From Chlorophyllum brunneum (taxonomy: Eukaryota > Basidiomycota > Agaricomycetes > Agaricales > Agaricaceae): DNA of 64,000 nt. Position 1 is the first letter of the stretch; each line of letters begins with the position of its first letter. The DNA lies in the NCBI GenBank assembly GCA_963576785.1, contig OY756140.1:2232001-2296000 (forward strand), given 5' to 3'. Below, in pieces: positions 11,346 to 23,449 of this stretch. The notes below the pieces were generated by a model. It did not search any database and was not told the origin of the DNA. It saw nothing but the letters and a program-made list of their open reading frames with translations. The position numbers and the translations under genes are program-made.

Positions 11346-12428
11346 TCAGGCTAAGCTTTTCTTGAAGAACTCTGCCAACCTTCCGTAGACATCTTTGAAC
11401 CTAGTGAAGATGATTATGTGGTTGACTCCCTGACTCGAATAAGACAACATACGCCTTCTTGTTGTCTTCCTTTGTAAGGTCTGCCCTTGCAGCTGCCCAA
11501 CCGTGAAACCTTTGCGACATTGGTTTTTAGAGCTTGCAGAAGTGGATTGAGATGAAACCAACATGTTTGAATAGGTCTTGTGATCATTCTTGTCTGCGAA
11601 GGGCTTTGTGGAGAGCACTTCTAGAATCTTGCTGTACTGGAGTTTATGAGTGAGCATCTTATGGATTTCGAACAGAAAGCAACCAACCTCGTCCAGAGGT
11701 TCATCCTTCGAGATATAGATGGCGAGAGGAATACTAAGCTTTCGCGAATCGTCTGCGGAAAGCATTCTACGCCGTGAACATAAGAAAGAAGTGTATGGTC
11801 ATGGGCCGAGCAACACACGCTGGGTGAATGATGGCAGACGCATCAAATGGGCTATTTTCACCGCCAGAACCTACCACAGTAACTTTCCCGCCTATTGGCC
11901 CGGTTGTTATGGTGGTCACCTAGCACACTGGGCGTACGGACTCACCCCAGCAGAAGCCATATACGCCTAGTTTCTTATTGCCTTCCGACTTCACTGCTTC
12001 ACCGAAAGACACCAGCTTTTTCACATTCTCAGAGGGGCTCGCTGGTGTACCGAAAAACTTTTGAAGCTCATCCTTGTCCTCTGGAGTCTTGGGCGGGAAT
12101 TTCTCGATAGGGAACGGATGGTTGGGCTCGAAGATGTCCGGCATATATACAGTCGTTTTGAGAGCTGAGGCGAGCATGTCCGCCCCTTGTTGGGTCTGTG
12201 GGAAGAACCTGGGTTGTGGTTAGCAAATCATGCTTCAGCAGTGGTGGTATAGGCCGAATACCCGAAGATGTCGTATACGCAGATGAGTGCGTTAGGGCTC
12301 TGAGGGCCAGTAACATAAACGCGCTTGAAGTTAGCAAAGGGCTTGATAATGCCCTTGGGTTGGTAATTGGAATAAACAGGGGGAATGCTGCAGCATGCTT
12401 GATTTGTGTTATGAACTGTGGTGGACAT
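11346..12428 (-). CDS. Dienelactone hydrolase family protein
   Basis: Alpha/beta hydrolase of 255 residues in seven exons: 12262-12428, 11946-12208, 11819-11891, 11688-11766, 11563-11636, 11453-11509 and 11346-11400. The classic dienelactone hydrolase triad is visible: nucleophile Cys in YGFCWGGKVTVV, Asp in ISKDEP and His in FHGWAAARAD. Each is in its family position, and exon joining was guided by these blocks. Members cleave cyclic esters or thioesters; the substrate here is unknown. I chose the ATG at 12428 because it begins the segment typical of fungal members. An in-frame ATG at 12491 would add 21 residues rich in Arg and Leu (MLVRLRSTLNHLPRSQIPRA), which could be a mitochondrial presequence. 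Confidence 0.9.
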
Positions 12429-12977
12429 TGTAGCTCGAGGGATCTGTGATCGAGGTAAGTGATTGAGGGTGGACCTGAGACGGACAAGCATGTTTTATAC
12501 ACAATTGTAAGATGGAGGGGAGGCGCTATTCAGTATTCGGAGGTGATGTCATCTCCCTTTTGGCGCGGCGTGAGACCTTTTGCACGTGATCATATTCCGA
12601 TACCTCCGCCAGTTGGCATAGTCTGACTTCATCCCTCACCACGACTCCACTTTTTAGGAGTGGAGTAACTCTTCGCCTCGTTTGCATAGATGCGGGGTAT
12701 GCTGTTGCCAGGGTAGATGATAAAGGGGCCCAATTAAGCCGGAGCCTCTCTTTGCTCTTGCATCTGCGACTGGTCGCAGAGTGAGAGAGGCTTGACTATG
12801 TAGCTCATACATGCAACTTTACAGTTTCACTTCACCGAGTCGAGGTATGATAAGTCCCAAAGTATCTGTGCATCAACTACATACATCGTATCAATACATC
12901 ATAGCAGGTCATCGAAAAGTCATATCAGTCTTATTACTTCAAAATTTTCGGAATCGGGGACCAAGCACACTTATTGG
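12429..12977. other. Intergenic region upstream of the hydrolase gene
   Basis: This 549-bp gap lies between the hydrolase start and the stop of the DUF7702-like gene, both on the minus strand. No supported ORF, RNA gene or repeat was seen. It holds the hydrolase promoter and the 3' UTR of the upstream neighbour. Confidence 0.4.
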
Positions 12978-13913
12978 TTAGTGGTGTCTCCTGGAAAGTA
13001 CGACGCTAGAAAAGAGGTATATAACGACGACAACGTACTCCATGATCGGGGAAAGAACGAGATATAGTATCCAATCACCAGTGATTGGATTACTCTTAGC
13101 CAGTACAGGGTTGGCAGATGGCTGAGCACCGAAGAGATCCGCAGAGGACCACGAGGAAAGGACGGCATATGCTGTTCGTGCACCTAAGGGTATGAGGCCA
13201 AAAGAGATCCCCCACATCAACTACGTCCGAAGGTAAGTGATGGCAGTACTGTGAACTAGATACTACCCACTCTGCGACGATAACTCTTCAAATGCCACCT
13301 GTATGTCCAAGCACCGAAGTGCACCAGAACCAGGAGGATATACATTCCTCCATAGATTCCAGACCCCACACGACGTAAGGTAAAGCCGATATTCCCTTGA
13401 CTGGGAGCGACATGTGTTCCGAGGAGTCCCCCCCCGATTGTCACCCCAAGGGCTGCGAGTGCCAATATTCCCAAGGTCCTTAGGTTATAGATGATCCGAG
13501 GATTGTCACTAAATGTCCGGTGGCCACTGTTAGGTAGTTGAACATCCTTGATCTTTTCCAAAGTGTGAGAGAAGGGACTCACACCATTCCTATGAACCCA
13601 AGAGTAGACATCATTAAAAAGGAAAGTGCAGCAGCTTGAATGATATATGCTGCAATGAATAGATCAACTTCTGTCTGTAGCACTTCGGCTGCTACAAGTA
13701 ATGCGCCACCGGCCATCCTTGCTACAGAGCCATAAGCCACGGCTTTCAGCACAAGCACAGAATCGCACCTAGAGAGAAGATAAGCAGGAATAACCATCCT
13801 GCGTCGCGTCGTAAAACATAGCGGAGGAGGAGGAGTAAAGTCAATATTGCAACGGGAGCGTAAAATCCAATTGTCGCGGCAGCAATAATTCCACGGTTGT
13901 CCAGCTTTGGCAT
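12978..13913 (-). CDS. DUF7702-like multi-pass membrane protein
   Basis: Fungal integral membrane protein of unknown role, 260 residues in four exons (13769-13913, 13583-13721, 13271-13526 and 12978-13220). About seven hydrophobic helices are visible, starting with IIAAATIGFYAPVAILTLLL and ending with DWILYLVLSPIMEYVVVVIY. Features shared with the DUF7702 group include the basic RYVLRRDAGWLFL loop, an LARMAGGALL segment, and the acidic residue in the last helix (PIMEYVVV). The last junction uses a GTGGGT donor, chosen because it keeps the frame (YRRRLMWGISFG). It is divergent from LAS1 with 225 bp between start codons. No function can be assigned. Confidence 0.75.
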
Positions 13914-14138
13914 AGTTTGTCGTCAACCGTTACTGATCTGGGTATCGCTCAGAAGGAATAGGGTGGGGTATAGACGAGAGCCACAAGTTCTCGACGAACT
14001 CGAGGAGTGCAAGAGCGCCGAGCGCTGCTGAAGAATATTTCCAATAATAGGAATTGTCAAAAGTCGAACCGTTTGATCGAGATCATTCCACGTGGTGTAG
14101 ACAGTGCCAAGAATTTTTCCAGGCTTCCAACTCGTAGA

Positions 14139-15960
14139 ATGCAGCTTCCTCGACGGGTACCCTGGACCTCCCCGGTGGAGCTCGACCAAGTATGTGCATG
14201 GACATACACGGAGGAGCATGACCTAGATACGAAAGTACTCGCAATCAATCGCGTACGTGGTCATAGCGCCAAGTCGAATATATCAAATACTAAGGCAAAA
14301 ACTAGTTGTCCGCATGGAAGGCCATGTCCTCACTTCCGCACGCTTTGGAGTCCGCATTAGCGCTATTGGTCGTCACTCAACAAGATAGAGGTGTTTCTGG
14401 ATTCCCGTCCAATCACCTGGTTCTGCGGCACAGCTATGCGGCAGCCATTATTCGCTTGGTTAACGGCTTTGTTGACCCGCTGCAGCTGGGAGCTTATGCC
14501 CGTTCAATTGCATCAATAGCGGCTCAACTAGGTCTCCCTATCTGGCTTGTAGAGTTACGACACGCAGCAACTCATGAGGACCTCCCTTGTCTAGAGATTC
14601 TCCGCGAGGCGGCTCGACAGGTTAGCACCGTGTCTTTCTCATGGATATGCTTAACAGCCGTGCAAACCAGTCGATGGGGTGGCTTCTTCACAATTACTTT
14701 CTCCCGACAATAAATCCTACTTCAGCTTCCGACAGAGATGTACCACTTCTTCGTCCACTCACCGCCGTTTTGAAGCAGTACAAGTCAATGATGAAAGCCG
14801 TTACTCGCGACGCTTCCCTCCGAACCAGATATAAACAAGAGGTCAACGCAATCATGAGGGGCGTAGAAAGATGGATAGCTGAAGCCAAGGTTGCTGCAAA
14901 CGGCGTTATCGGTGATGTCGACTGGGAAAGTGGTGTGGGCATGCTTAGAGAACCACAAGGCAGGGGCGGAAATAACAGCATAGACTCTAAGGAAAAATTG
15001 GCTTTAGAACAGTTCTGCGATGCCCTGTTGGAAACAGGTGTTCTTGTACCACTATCAAAAAAGTACGTCGTAGCCCTTCGCGCTTTTAAGTATGTGCTAA
15101 CTTCGGAAGGAAACGAACACCTCCAGAGGACAGATTCTGGCCTCCGCCACTTTCAGTGTCGCTATGGACACCCCTCCTCAACCACATCCAAGTCCTGCAC
15201 ACCCACTTTCCCCATATTCTTTGCACACGTATCCTCTCCATTTTAATCCCTGAGTTTGCAGCGCCTATGCCCCCATATGACCATTTCGTAAGTGAAGATG
15301 AGGCGGCAACCGGAGTCAAACATGACCCTTCATATCACATGTGTCTTGCTCGTTGGGTGATGTGGTCGCTCGACACCTGGTCGAACCCCACTGTTCATCT
15401 TAGAAGGGACGTCACTAGATGCTTATTACAAGCTCTCGGACACGGAATGAGCGATCTGCGTTCCAAGGATAATATAGCGTATGCCCAACAACCACATCAA
15501 GTGCTACTGTATCGGCTTACATGGCTTTATGCAGAGCAAAGACTCTTCTCCAAGCCATATGCTCACAAAACCCTGCATGCATTACTGCCGTAGATCTACT
15601 GATAAAATCATCCAATCAACTTGTACCAAAGGTAACTTCTCTCCTGAACCTGTTGCAATAGACACAAACTATCGATGCTCCCTACAGGAATGGGCGGATC
15701 ACGACATGGTCATTATGACAAACCGACTCACACAATTTCTGTCGACAATGACAAAGAAGACAAGTCTTCCATCTGTTCCGGAGTCTGGGATCAGGCCCAC
15801 CCGTATTTCTGCATGTGACAGTAACTCCGAAATGGGAAAAGACGAAGATGATAGTTTGCCCAATGGCTGGCGGAGAGCTAACAATGTCAGTTGGAAACCT
15901 TGCCCTGTTGGAGTATTTTACCATGTGCAGTCTAAAGTCTATTCGACACCTCTGTTCTAA
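14139..15960 (+). CDS. LAS1: Las1-like pre-rRNA processing endonuclease
   Basis: Nucleolar HEPN endoribonuclease that, with Grc3, cuts the ITS2 spacer of pre-rRNA during 60S maturation (family knowledge). Six exons: 14139-14252, 14306-14620, 14671-15062, 15110-15478, 15535-15631 and 15688-15960, giving 519 residues. The N-terminus is the family start (MQLPRRVPWTSPVELDQV). The HEPN catalytic motif RHxxTH is present as ELRHAATHEDLP, and the helix ending SMGWLLHNYFLP follows it. The C-terminus ends in the short Las1 tail block WKPCPVGVFY. The Las1 core is conserved and the middle (about 240-450) is divergent, as usual. The start at 14139 is well supported by the family N-terminus. Confidence 0.92.
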
Positions 15961-16530
15961 TTGTATCGAAACACAGCCCCAAGATGTCGGTTAGCGGTCC
16001 TGCCCGGTTCTATTAGCTACAAATTGTGTTGTTTGCGATATTTTCTTCCCAAAACCCAAAGCCCTTCGGAGTAACCGAAGAGCATAACGGAGCTAGCCCA
16101 AACCTAGGTATAAAATATATAAGTACTGTAGGGATCGGAACATGGCTACGCAGAGCTGGCGCCGAAACCAGTGTCCTTAGAGGCAGCTGAGTAGTTGTCC
16201 TTTGCTCATGTTTCTTTTCTTCATTGTCCTTGCTAGTCGTACCACCTTTTCCTTAGGTAAAATCAGCTTCGTAGTTACCATTGTGGGATTTCGTAGATAA
16301 ATAGTTTCGAAAAAGTACAACTAGATCATCGAATCGATCCCCCTCTAAAATCTCGACTCACGTCCCTCCGAACACTCTCGCCTTCTTACAGTACGATCCC
16401 CAGTCCATCTGAGTGGATAACCGAGAAGAATATTACTTTGTAGCGTGAAAAAAGACAACGAACTACAACAGCAAAGAAGTACATAGAGGATATGAATTTG
16501 TATTCATGTCCAGGTGCGTGTGGAGTCGGG
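15961..16530. other. Intergenic region between convergent genes
   Basis: This 570-bp gap separates the stops of LAS1 and the membrane-protein gene, so it holds two 3' UTRs. It is AT-rich in places (around 16110-16130). No ORF, tRNA-like fold or repeat was recognised. Confidence 0.4.
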
Positions 16531-18605
16531 TTAAACTAATCTTGATGTTGAAGACTTCTGGATCTGCCCTGGTCTCCTGGGCCGTTGCAAAAATACGGGA
16601 GGTTCTGCAGGTTCACTGCTACTTGCCCTTCCAACGTAGCCACCTCCACTCCCACCTCCGGCTGAGCTTGCCACCATTGCACTCCGCGCATCATGTCCAA
16701 CGTATAGGTGAGGACTCTGTATATGTCCTATAGAACCTTCTGCACCTCCAGGATACCCAGGCGGAAGTTCCATAACTTGTGTGCCCTCTTGTGCATACAC
16801 AGTGACAGGAGCTCGCCCGTTGTCATGGTGGACGACGTAGACCTGACTTTGCATTCTTCCGGCACTGGTAGGCCGTATTATGGGCCCGGGTGCTGATGGT
16901 GTTGTATTTAAGGAGGGATTACTGGGGTTCCCATGGGTTGGTGATTGCAGTTGGCCTTCTTCAGTCACGGCAGGCATGACAAAAGGTTCGATGTGGTACT
17001 GTGCACCGCTCGGTACGTGACTTACGTGATCTCCAAAACTGCTGGACGCATGCGTTGAGCGGCCTAACGAATTCTCTATAACATTCACAGCATTTGGCGC
17101 TGCGCGATAATGAGAAGTAACCGAGTGTGCGGTGAGATATGCACCCCGAGGAGAATTTGTGTGAGTGTCTCCTCGCGGATCTAGCACAGAATCCACGTAT
17201 TCGTGTTTCCGGGCACGGAAACGGAAGAAAGCTACGGTTCCGAGTAAGCCAACTATAAGGCCTACACCGAGACCACCTAAGCCTGCACCGGTCGCAACAC
17301 CCGTAGAAATTCCCCCTCGGGTGCTGGAAGTGCGTTCTGAGCTCCAAGTCGATCTGGGCTGGATTGGATGAAACTTACCCTTGAAGCAGCTGTTGGCCTG
17401 CGAGACAAGCGGTGGACTGGCCCCCAGCACTATGTAATAGCCCATTTGACCAGACGTTACCTGCCGCGTCGACAACACTAACAAAGAATGATGATGCCCA
17501 TGACAGACTGACTGTCCAGTTCAGTGGCTGGGTTCCGTCGCCCGTGACGTTGAATGGAGGGTGCAATGATGGTGCGACCTACAGATAGGTGTCACATGCG
17601 GTAAGGAGAAAGGGAAGGAGCCAGCAACGCGCGCACTGTCATCGTATAAGGTGGTGTGCCATTTTGCGGCACAAGTGATATATCAGTACACTAGGTGGTT
17701 ATTAGCTGAATCGCCGCTCCACAGAAGGAGAGGAGCATACTTGTTCAATCCAGCCAAACTGTGACATAGGCCCGTTCGATACTCTGGCATCCACTTGCAA
17801 AGGACTTGGGAAGGTCACATTCGCGCACGATGGTGTCGAAGAGTTACTAGGAATCACAGTATAAACATCTTGGCATCCTCCAGTGTTACCATTCCTGTCA
17901 AACTTTGGAAAGAACGTCAAGTGGTCATCGCAAGCCGGACGCAGACCATCTTACCATACATATTTGGTACTGATTCGTTGTACGGATGAATTAGCCAAGC
18001 AAAACCATGCTACACAGTTGTTGGGCTTACCAAAGTACCAGGTGAGAAAGGAACAGCCCAATCCTGCCAACAATAGTATCAGGGTGATGGGGTAAACGAG
18101 TGGATGGCACTTTACATATTGCAGTACGTCGCCAACGGAAACTATGAACGGAACAAGGGATTGCCTGCCGGTGCATGAGAGGAGCCCGAAACTAGGGAGG
18201 AATTAACGCGTACGAGGTGTACACCTGGAGGTAGTAGGGTGAGACTGGATCCGGGCTGCGAAAGGTCAGTCTTGGCGAGTCGGCGACGCAGCCAATGTCA
18301 TACCCTGTTGCTATGCCCCTCTCCCATGTGATGCGTATCGTTTCGCATTGTTCTGTAAAACATGAGCTCAAGCACTTGGCTAGACTTCAGCACATACGAG
18401 TGACTGGTATAGGGTATGGTTGGCCAGGGGCATTCCAGTCGAAAAAGAAGGACTAATGGCGACGGAGATGAGGAACAGCATTTGCGGTGGGAAGAACAAT
18501 AGTCCATACCTGTTGCAGGTAAGGGGTATAAGACGCAGAGACAAGCCATATCTGGAGCCAGGTGAGACTTGCTAGTATGCAGAAACTGCGCCAGTGGAAG
18601 AGCAT
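16531..18605 (-). CDS. Single-pass type I membrane protein with basidiomycete ectodomain
   Basis: Eleven exons were traced: 18510-18605, 18398-18452, 18304-18352, 18208-18255, 18116-18164, 18031-18063, 17955-17969, 17741-17902, 17637-17690, 17379-17578 and 16531-17323. They sum to 517 residues with no stop. Layout: signal peptide (MLFHWRSFCILASL, cleavage near SASYTP); a Cys-containing ectodomain with N-glycosylation sites and tandem beta-rich segments (CETIRITWERGIATG, DWAVPFSPGTLYQICM, WTVSLSWASSFFVSVVDAAG); a Gly-rich transmembrane helix (GLGVGLIVGLLGTVAFF) followed by the stop-transfer RFRARKHEY; and a cytosolic tail of about 200 residues rich in Pro, Ser, Thr and His. The layout resembles Mid2/Wsc-type surface sensors, but no sensor domain was recognised and the role is unknown. 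Exon 7 is only 15 nt. Confidence 0.8.
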
Positions 18606-19039
18606 GGCGGGTGACTGCACAGGTGACGAATAAAAGCAGACGTAACAGGCAGTCAACCAATGGAAGGATATGAGCGCCGACAGTCAAAGGCGGTGATGCG
18701 GCACGGAACCAGGCAGAGTCCCTGGACGTGGAGACTAAATGAAGGAGAAGAAAAGGCTGACTCCAGGCGACTGGGTTGTTGGGCTACCTGCGAGCATCGG
18801 CGGTCTCTTTCTTTTCCATGTCTTCCTCGCCGACATTCAAACTGATGGCCCACGACCTTGCATCTCTCCGTCGACGACATATTCCATTTACCTCGAGGAA
18901 CCCTCCCAAAATAAACCACTGATTGAAAGTTGACTAAGCACGTACAGATTAGATAAAGGCTCGGTATGACCTGATCACCAATGCCTCGCCGAGCCTCAGG
19001 TTTTCTCGGTACCCGCAGCACCCTTATTCCGTTGCCTCC
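18606..19039. promoter_or_regulatory. Shared upstream region of membrane-protein and YSC84-like genes
   Basis: A 434-bp gap lies between divergent start codons. Both promoters must lie here. No specific binding site stands out by eye. Confidence 0.35.
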
Positions 19040-20836
19040 ATGAAGTTTAACACACCCCTTCCACAATCACTTTCCAAGGAATGTGCAAAGGCTGCCAAAA
19101 TCTGTTCGTATATAACACCTCTTGGGTCGGGCACTACCAATAGTCCTAGTCCAATCTTTTGTTGACAGCCGGAATAACGGTCTGGATGGCGTCATTCCAC
19201 GGAGCGTACTTCAAAATGCGAAGGGCTTTGCAATTTTCACTGTTGCCAAAGCTGGATTTGTCTTCTCTGCAAGAGCTGGGAGTGGGGTTGTCATTGCCAA
19301 ACTGGATGACGGGAGTGGGTGTACGCCTGACTCATTTGATATCGTCTTTCTGACCGAGAGACTAAGGGTGGTCCGCTCCTAGTGCAATAGGCACGGCGGG
19401 TGTTGGCTTTGGCGGGCAGGCGGGTGCGGAAGTGACTGATTTTCTCGTAGTCCTGAATACTCGAGCTGTAAGCTCTCGCTCCGTAAATCATACCGCTGAC
19501 TCCTGCTAATTAATTTTCTTTATCCAGGCAATTGTGAGCAATTTCTTCTATCTCAGCGAAAAGTTGGAAATCATCAATCATTTCAGAGGTCCTTCATGGC
19601 TGCAGGCTCCTTGACACTTGGCGGAAATCTGAGTATTGCACTTGGTCCACTCGGGAGGAACGGAGAGGCTATTGGATCAGTAAGCACTGGTGGGAAGGTC
19701 GCTGCTATGTATGTCCCTTAGAATGTCAAAGCTTTGTGCTTAACTTGTCCCACAGGTACAGCTACTCTAAAACCCGAGGGCTCTTTGGCGGTATTTCAGT
19801 TGAGGGTTCTGTGATCATTGAACGACAAGATGCAAATTCCCAGGCCTACAGATCTCCCGTCACGGTTAAGATGCTACTTGGTGGCGCAGTAGACCCACCA
19901 TCTTGGGCAGAGTCACTCATAAAGACTCTTGAGACCTGCACCGGGATGCCTGGGAGAGGCTGGGTACACGACGATTATGATCCCTCCCCGGGTCAGAGCT
20001 ATGCGTTTGCGGTAGCACCAGGTTCTCAACCGAGTCCATCTCCAAGTGCTCAGTCTCGTAAACCCTCGTTCCTTAGGAGAAAGAAGGACAATAAGCCGTC
20101 TTTCCCGCCTTCTCATTGGGGTGTCGATGGCGATAGGGGTTCTTATTTCTCTGATAATATCTCACCTCTTGAGCTCGCAGATCGAAACGCCTTTGAAACA
20201 AACGCCGAAAGTGACACGCAACGTCGGTCTATTTTTGGTTCACGTAGCAATCCTGCGATTGTACAAAAGACCAGTGGTACCCTCGTGGGCGATCTGGATG
20301 ACCCCTTTGGTAATGCCGGTAATACACCAACCGCTCCCGGACATGTGCCACGCGCAGGGTCTCTTGGAGGTGGCCTCCAGTATACATACTCCGACAGATC
20401 TCTACCATCATCTCGATCATATTCCATGTACGGCACCACCCAAGACGATGGTGGCCACTTTGGTTCACCCTTTTCTGACGCTCAGAGAATTCCAAACCAA
20501 CATTCGTACGTTCAACCCAAACCCGAGTTGACTCGGGTTTTGAACACTGGAGATGGCTTGTCCCGCGCGATTGCACTTTTTGATTTCAAGGCGGTCGAGG
20601 TAATCGTCTCCACGTCTTTCCATTCAACGACACCTTATAGGTATATTTCAGGATGGCGACCTTTCATTCAAGAAAGGTGATGTCATTATTATTACCAAGA
20701 AGAGCGGTAGCACGGATGATTGGTCTGTCTCAGCTTTTCATTCCATCGGCTGTAAAGCTTAACGAGAGCTAGGTGGACTGGTCGAATCAACGACAGAGAG
20801 GGCATCTTCCCTGCTAACTTTGTAGAAGTTGCCTAG
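19040..20836 (+). CDS. YSC84: Ysc84/Lsb3-like actin-patch protein (SYLF + SH3)
   Basis: Cortical actin and endocytosis protein: the N-terminal SYLF/Ysc84 domain binds actin and phosphoinositides, and the C-terminal SH3 binds proline-rich Las17-type partners (family knowledge). Eight exons (19040-19103, 19150-19314, 19367-19467, 19528-19533, 19587-19708, 19756-20599, 20652-20722 and 20773-20836) give 478 residues. The SYLF domain spans roughly 1-225 with MKFNTPLPQSLSKECAKAAK, NNGLDGVIPRSVLQNAKGFA, WSAPSAIGTAGVGFGGQAGA and YSYSKTRGLFGGISVEGS. A low-complexity linker follows, then the SH3 (ALFDFKAVEDGDLSFKKGD, ending GIFPANFVEVA). The fourth exon is only 6 nt (GCAATT), needed to join NTRA to IRSFMAAGSL. 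Confidence 0.93.
19528..19533 (+). other. 6-nt micro-exon of the YSC84-like gene
   Basis: GCAATT is flanked by tccag on the left and gtgagc on the right. Its inclusion encodes Ala-Ile and keeps the SYLF domain continuous; skipping it would remove two residues in frame. Confidence 0.75.
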
Positions 20837-21002
20837 CGCCGTGCTTCCATTCCCAGCTTTTTTATTCGATGAGCTCCGTTATTGCGGTATTGACATTGTC
20901 AGTGTATCTCTACGATCTTGTACTATAGCTTATTATTGATATATGAATGTTGCTCGTATATATATCTCAGGTCATAACTGGGTATCGGTTGATGCTTTGC
21001 AT

Positions 21003-23292
21003 CTAGTCATGGTACTCATCAAAGGCCAAACGGTCATCTTCGTCAGAGTCTTCAGCCATGCTTGTGTTTTGCCCGTACCATGCGAGCACCTTGGGGTGCA
21101 CCATGACCCTGAAAAGGAATGGAGTCAAAAACATGCGAGAACGTGAAACACAAGTTTACTTTTCTGGGGAGAAGTTGAGAACTTGGAGGTGTTCCATGTT
21201 CGTAGCTCTAGAGAGAGCAACATACGCCTGACCGTTTTCAAATGTCCTCCTTAAGTCGACCCTAACCCTATCCAATGTCTGGCCTTGGGATTTATGGATA
21301 CTGAGTGCCCATGCAAGAATCAATGGTAGCTGCAACCTTTTCGCTCTCACGGTCTCACCATCACCATTGTTAATAGTAAAGTCGGCAGGTGTCACCATGA
21401 GTATCTCTCCGTTCATGAACTTGACGATAGGCCACTTCCACTCATATTTCAGAATCTCCTGCACGACGCCATTGTCATTGGTTTTGATTTCGTTCTTGAC
21501 CTTCTCGCGTTCGACTTTTGCAATTTCGGTGTTGGAGGCTTCGGCTTCTCGCGGTGTCTCGAATCGAAGAACTTGCCCTATCGAACCGTTGACAAGGACA
21601 CCTTGCTTTAAGTTCTAAATATAGATTGGTTTGTGTAGCACCGGGGTGAACGAGTGCCTCACGACGTACCTTGATGAGCATGACTTGAGCTCCGACTTTA
21701 AGCTCGAGTGATTTGGGCGCTACTAATCTCTCTAGCTCATTTAACATCACCCCAGTAGGTATAGCTTGTCCTTTATGGTCAATTCCTGGCCAGTCTTGAG
21801 CCTCGTAAGTTCGAGCTTCACCAGAAAGCTGTCGAAGTCGATAATCGTTGGCACGAGCAACTTCATGTCTGGTCGGGTATCTGATTTTGGGGTGGGTTAA
21901 GATATGTTGAGCCAATAGAATAAAGGTCGCACATCTCAGTAGGGACAATACCATCTGTATAGCGTACGCTCCGAGATAGGCTTCTGAAGATTTGAATAGT
22001 AGAACCTTGCATTCGGCCGTAGCGCAGTTCATTAAGCATACTGGCAAAGGCTGGCGCGACCCGTCTCAGTAGACCGCTCGCGTTGAGTGAATTTACCCAC
22101 TCTGGTCTTTCTGACGAAATACCTTCGTCAACATCACAGGAGCGCCTATACAATCACTCCACGTTTGGGCTTCGAAAGCGAATGTCGCTAGAGTTTCTCG
22201 TCCCCTCTCATCTTTCCCTGAAACAGGAGGGAGCTGACAGAAGTCGCCACAGAGTACGAGCTGCAGAGCGAGGGTGACCCCACTCCCCATTTCTAATTTG
22301 CGTGTACTCACCTGGATACCACCAAACGGTCGCGTAGAGTTCCGAAGCTCACGCGCGATTTGTTCCTGCGGGGCGCAAAGTACGCAAACAAGAGCAGTAG
22401 TATACTGTGGACCTACCAGATAGTCGAAAAGAGTCCCATCTACCATCGAAACTACAATCCTCGAGGGGTTAGAAGGTCATTTGATTGACTAAATGGGACA
22501 TACTTTCATCAATTATCAGAGTTTCTACCTCTTGCCAGCGTTTCCACAATCGTTCAAACACAGTCTGATTTCGGACTTTTCCAATGAAACGTTTTACTGG
22601 CTCGTTCCCTAGTTTGATCCCGGCCCATGAATGCAAGGTGACCCCGCCGATGTTGAGAGCCGCTATACCCGTTGAAGCAGTGATAGCAACATGACCAGAG
22701 GAGGGATCACCCTGCAGCCTGATTATTTCTCGTAAAAGGACAGATTTTCCTGTGCCTGTTTGATCCCTGAGGTAAGCCCTGTGAAGGGGGAGACACCGAA
22801 CCTTGACTGACCAGCGGAACCTGTGAAAAAGACATTCTTTCCCTCCCTGGCTCTAGCCAGTACTTTAGTTTGCTCCGTTGATAACACGACTTGTGGCTGC
22901 TGTTGGTGACAATTGGATATAGTTGTGTTAACGGTGTCGTTTGGGTTCAGTGCGCTGGGCTTGGCATACGAAACGGTAATCGGGGATTTCGCTGCAAGGA
23001 ACTTAGTGAAAATGACATCCTAGTAATGCATCTTACATGCAAGCCACTCCTCGGCTTCCTGACGTGTACTGAAGCTTCGGTGAAGAGAATGAGGATATCG
23101 AGCGACCTGGTGGAAATCGATGAGCGATGGGGGGATATTGGTTCAAGGCACTGACGCTCGCAGAGCACTGTTGATACAAAGGTATCAATGATACTCCAAC
23201 AAGGGGAACCGCTTACATACCTCAGCCCAGCTGTTGTAAATCTTTGGAGCGTCTCTCCCGACAGCAACAGCATAATACTTTACGTTGGACAT
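21003..23292 (-). CDS. PIF1-like DNA helicase with N-terminal viroplasmin-like domain
   Basis: Twelve exons (23221-23292, 23156-23167, 23037-23106, 22812-22991, 22504-22755, 22417-22451, 22312-22365, 22101-22260, 21933-22050, 21670-21880, 21160-21614 and 21003-21108) sum to 574 residues. Residues 3-50 ([20 protein letters not shown], then [13 protein letters not shown]) match the viroplasmin/RNase H1 N-terminal fold, which binds RNA-DNA hybrid or dsRNA in other proteins. The SF1B helicase core follows: Walker A GSAGTGKSV near 108, [19 protein letters not shown], Walker [46 protein letters not shown] and [18 protein letters not shown]. All core motifs are intact, so it is probably an active 5'-3' helicase. 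The target organelle is unknown. It is divergent from a second PIF1-like gene 157 bp away. Confidence 0.88.
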
Positions 23293-23449
23293 ACTTGGGA
23301 TAGCGAGGATTATAATGGACCAAGAACTATCTGTATTGGGGTCATCGCGGTCACATGATAGCTTGAGCCATAATTAAGGACCGCGTGTTTCACACGCTCA
23401 AGAGTCTTTGTGCGCCAATATCTGCCTTTCCGTTTCTGATTCCTTCTCC
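23293..23449. promoter_or_regulatory. Shared upstream region of the two PIF1-like helicase genes
   Basis: A 157-bp gap lies between the divergent start codons of two paralogous helicases. It is short enough to act as a single bidirectional promoter. No individual element was identified. Confidence 0.4.
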
